A DNA stretch of 64,000 nucleotides, from contig NZ_RWIN01000051.1 in NCBI RefSeq assembly GCF_009761815.1, positions 124,001-188,000 on the forward strand, written 5' to 3'. Numbering within the stretch: position 1 is the first letter of the stretch; each line of letters opens with the position of its first letter. The DNA is from Pseudomonas sp. PB120. Lineage in GTDB: Bacteria > Pseudomonadota > Gammaproteobacteria > Pseudomonadales > Pseudomonadaceae. The notes beneath the pieces were generated by a model. It had not been told where the DNA came from, did no database searches, and saw only the letters and a list, made by a program, of their open reading frames with translations. Both the position numbers and the translations under genes were made by a program. Positions 62,418-64,000 of the stretch are shown piece by piece.

Positions 62418-62783
62418 TCAGTGACGGCGGTGGCGCTCACGCCAGGCGCGCCACCAGCCACCGCTCAGGAAAAACCGTGGAAACGTCAGAAACTGCTCGA
62501 CCAGCAGGCGCGACAGCGCATCTTTGCGATCACTGAAAGGCTCGGCGGCTTCGGCTTCCAGGCTGTGACCGTGACGTTGCAGCGCCAATGCGGCGAGCAG
62601 CCCGACAACGCCAATGGCGATGTTCACGAAGCTCAGGCCGAACACCCCGGAAACAATCAGCAAAAATGCCAGGATAAACAGCGGCACGGCGATCAGGTGC
62701 AACACCAGGTTGGTCGGGTGCTGATGATTCTGCGGGTAGGCGCGCCATTGCCAGGCGGGAAGGTTGGGGTGACGTTTGCCCAT
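62418..62783 (-). CDS. DUF962/Mpo1-like membrane protein
   Basis: The 121-residue protein has an N-terminal HPTNLVLHLIAVPLFILAFL helix (residues about 22-41), a second helix FVNIAIGVVGLLAALAL (about 52-68) and a histidine-bearing RHGHSLEAEAAEP after it. The pattern follows yeast Mpo1/DUF962 (HPxNxxxH ... GH). In Pseudomonas such genes are sometimes labelled terminase, which the sequence does not support. An Mpo1-type alpha-oxidation of hydroxy fatty acid is possible but unproven. It converges with the thioesterase gene with one base between their stops. Confidence 0.75.
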   Translation of the reverse strand: MGKRHPNLPAWQWRAYPQNHQHPTNLVLHLIAVPLFILAFLLIVSGVFGLSFVNIAIGVVGLLAALALQRHGHSLEAEAAEPFSDRKDALSRLLVEQFLTFPRFFLSGGWWRAWRERHRRH

Positions 62784-62908
62784 GATGCTAATCCTCGATC
62801 CATGTTGAACACATGCTTGAAGAATAGGCCCGGGCCGTGCGGGCGGCGAATCGAGGTTGGCTATCGGAGTGATAGGCGGTCATGGTCAGGATTGATGCTG
62901 GCCGGGCT

Positions 62909-62997
62909 GGCCCCTTCGCGGGCAATCCTTGCTCCTACAAGGGAATTTCTGCGCTCACATAGCCCTGTAGGAGCGAGGCTTGCCCGCGAAAGGGGCC
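62909..62997. repeat. REP doublet before the chemoreceptor gene
   Basis: GGCCCCTTCGCGGGCAATCC then TTGCTCCTACA (62909-62939) pairs with TGTAGGAGCGAGGCTTGCCC then GCGAAAGGGGCC (62966-62997). These are inverted REP copies directly downstream of the chemoreceptor stop. Confidence 0.88.
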
Positions 62998-62998
62998 C

Positions 62999-64000
62999 TT
63001 ACAGTTTCAACTGCCCGATCGCCTTGCTCAATTCCCCGGCCAACGCCGCCAGCTCATGGCTGGTCGTCGCCGAACCCACAGTCTGCTGCACGGTGTTCTC
63101 GGTCACATCACGAATGCTCACCACCGCCCGATTCATCTCTTCCGCCACCTGACTCTGCTGCTCGGCCGCCACGGCAATCTGCGTATTGCTTTCGCGCATC
63201 TGCGCCACCGCGTGGGTGATTTCCGCCAACGCAGCCCCAGCCTCCTGAGCCTGCTGCACACAGTCGTCGGCCTTGAACGAGCTTTCCTGCATGAAATCCA
63301 CCGCGTCGCGGGTCCCGGCCTGCAGCGCGGACACCATCAGCGTGATCTCGTCCGTAGAAGTCTGTACGCGCTTGGCCAGGTTGCGCACCTCATCCGCGAC
63401 GACCGCAAAGCCTCGTCCCATTTCACCGGCGCGGGCCGCTTCGATGGCGGCGTTCAAGGCCAGCAAATTGGTTTGCTCGGCAATGCTGTGAATCACACTG
63501 ACCACGCCGTTGATCTTCTGGCTGTCCTGGGCCAGGCGCTGAATCATTTCGGCGGTCTGCTGAACGCCTGTGGATAACCCGGCAATCGACTGTTGCACCC
63601 GGCTGACCACGGCCTGCCCGCTGCCGGCCAGGGTGTCGGCGGTTTGCGAGAGGTCGCGGGTGGCGCCGGCGTGTTGGGCGATGTGATAGACCGTCGCCGT
63701 CATTTCGTTGATCGCCGTGGCCGCCTGATCGGTTTCGCTCTGTTGGCCGAGCATGCCGTGACGCACGTCGTTCATGCTCGAGGCCAGCCGGGCGGCGCCG
63801 AGGTCCAGCTGCCGCGCGGTGCTGGCGACGGTGTTGACCACCCGTTGATACCCGGCCTGCATGGCATTGAAGGCGCCGGCCATCTGCCCGACTTCATCGG
63901 TGCAAGCCAGCGGGACACGTGCCGACAGGTCGCCGGTTTTCTCGACGTGGAGCATCACGTCTTTCAGGGTGTTGAGCTGGCTGAGCAGGAAGCGGATCAA
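62999..64000 (-). CDS. methyl-accepting chemotaxis protein, C-terminal part cut by the window edge
   Basis: The last 333 residues are present; the start lies beyond the right edge. The segment begins in the HAMP domain ([20 protein letters not shown]) and has the signalling tip [19 protein letters not shown] with [17 protein letters not shown]. The C-terminus ends [15 protein letters not shown] without a CheR/B-binding pentapeptide. It relays ligand signals to CheA through CheW. The missing N-terminal region, which would hold the sensor domain, prevents any ligand prediction. Confidence 0.93.
   Translation of the reverse strand: MIRFLLSQLNTLKDVMLHVEKTGDLSARVPLACTDEVGQMAGAFNAMQAGYQRVVNTVASTARQLDLGAARLASSMNDVRHGMLGQQSETDQAATAINEMTATVYHIAQHAGATRDLSQTADTLAGSGQAVVSRVQQSIAGLSTGVQQTAEMIQRLAQDSQKINGVVSVIHSIAEQTNLLALNAAIEAARAGEMGRGFAVVADEVRNLAKRVQTSTDEITLMVSALQAGTRDAVDFMQESSFKADDCVQQAQEAGAALAEITHAVAQMRESNTQIAVAAEQQSQVAEEMNRAVVSIRDVTENTVQQTVGSATTSHELAALAGELSKAIGQLKL

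Noticed and set aside
62418-62783. Terminase gene
   Set aside because: The sequence has two membrane helices and HPxN...H / GH residues of DUF962/Mpo1; nothing resembles a terminase ATPase or nuclease.

Overview
The window looks like a chromosomal segment of a Pseudomonas of the P. fluorescens group. The evidence is dense G+C-rich coding sequence, GCGGGC/GAGCAGGCTC-type REP palindromes between genes, kdpFABCDE and atu (acyclic terpene utilisation) operons with the Pseudomonas gene order, and many genes typical of that genus. No rRNA, tRNA, CRISPR array or recognisable insertion sequence was seen. The identification rests on pattern recognition only.

Layout. (1) 1-16 kb holds a large acyl-CoA catabolic island. 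A nine-gene leftward operon (two thiolases, two FadB-like multifunctional proteins, two acyl-CoA dehydrogenases, a nitronate monooxygenase-like flavoprotein, a crotonase and a TesB-like thioesterase) diverges from a rightward kinase-like / acyl-CoA dehydrogenase / SDR trio; a further acyl-CoA dehydrogenase is cut by the left edge. The substrate is not evident. (2) 16-20 kb is a visibly A+T-richer accessory patch. It has three tightly coupled leftward genes of unknown family, the first with a PD-(D/E)xK-like nuclease signature and the second with a SAP-like N-terminus. Both sides carry a pair of TnTAATGA repeats spaced 21 bp, and the right-hand pair abuts a response-regulator gene cut after about 30 codons. 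This is the best candidate for an undescribed (probably defence) system. (3) 20-37 kb is mostly core genome: dgt, an EAL phosphodiesterase, a YqjD/YqjE-like envelope operon, an ammonium transporter, a LexA-box-controlled orphan gene, an RluA-type pseudouridine synthase, mobA / moaB-moeA, yegS, a NarL-type two-component pair, cheV with a FliA-type promoter, a MOSC protein, ppnP and an exonuclease.

(4) 37-46.5 kb is the atuR / atuABCDEF locus for citronellol/geraniol-type terpenes, with two operator-like inverted repeats in the atuA-atuR gap. (5) 46.6-50.3 kb has a periplasmic binding protein, a siderophore-type acetyltransferase, a tiny DUF2897 membrane protein and an ethanolamine-type permease. 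(6) 50.8-58.9 kb is the complete kdpFABC potassium pump with its kdpDE sensor pair; REP palindromes sit before kdpF, between kdpB and kdpC, and between kdpC and kdpD. (7) 59-64 kb holds a patatin-like protein, a lipoprotein, a CHAD protein, a thioesterase, a DUF962/Mpo1-like membrane protein and the C-terminal part of a chemoreceptor cut by the right edge.

The working themes are degradation of acyl-CoA and terpenoid substrates, potassium and nitrogen scavenging, and signalling. The 16-20 kb cassette is the only part that looks horizontally acquired.
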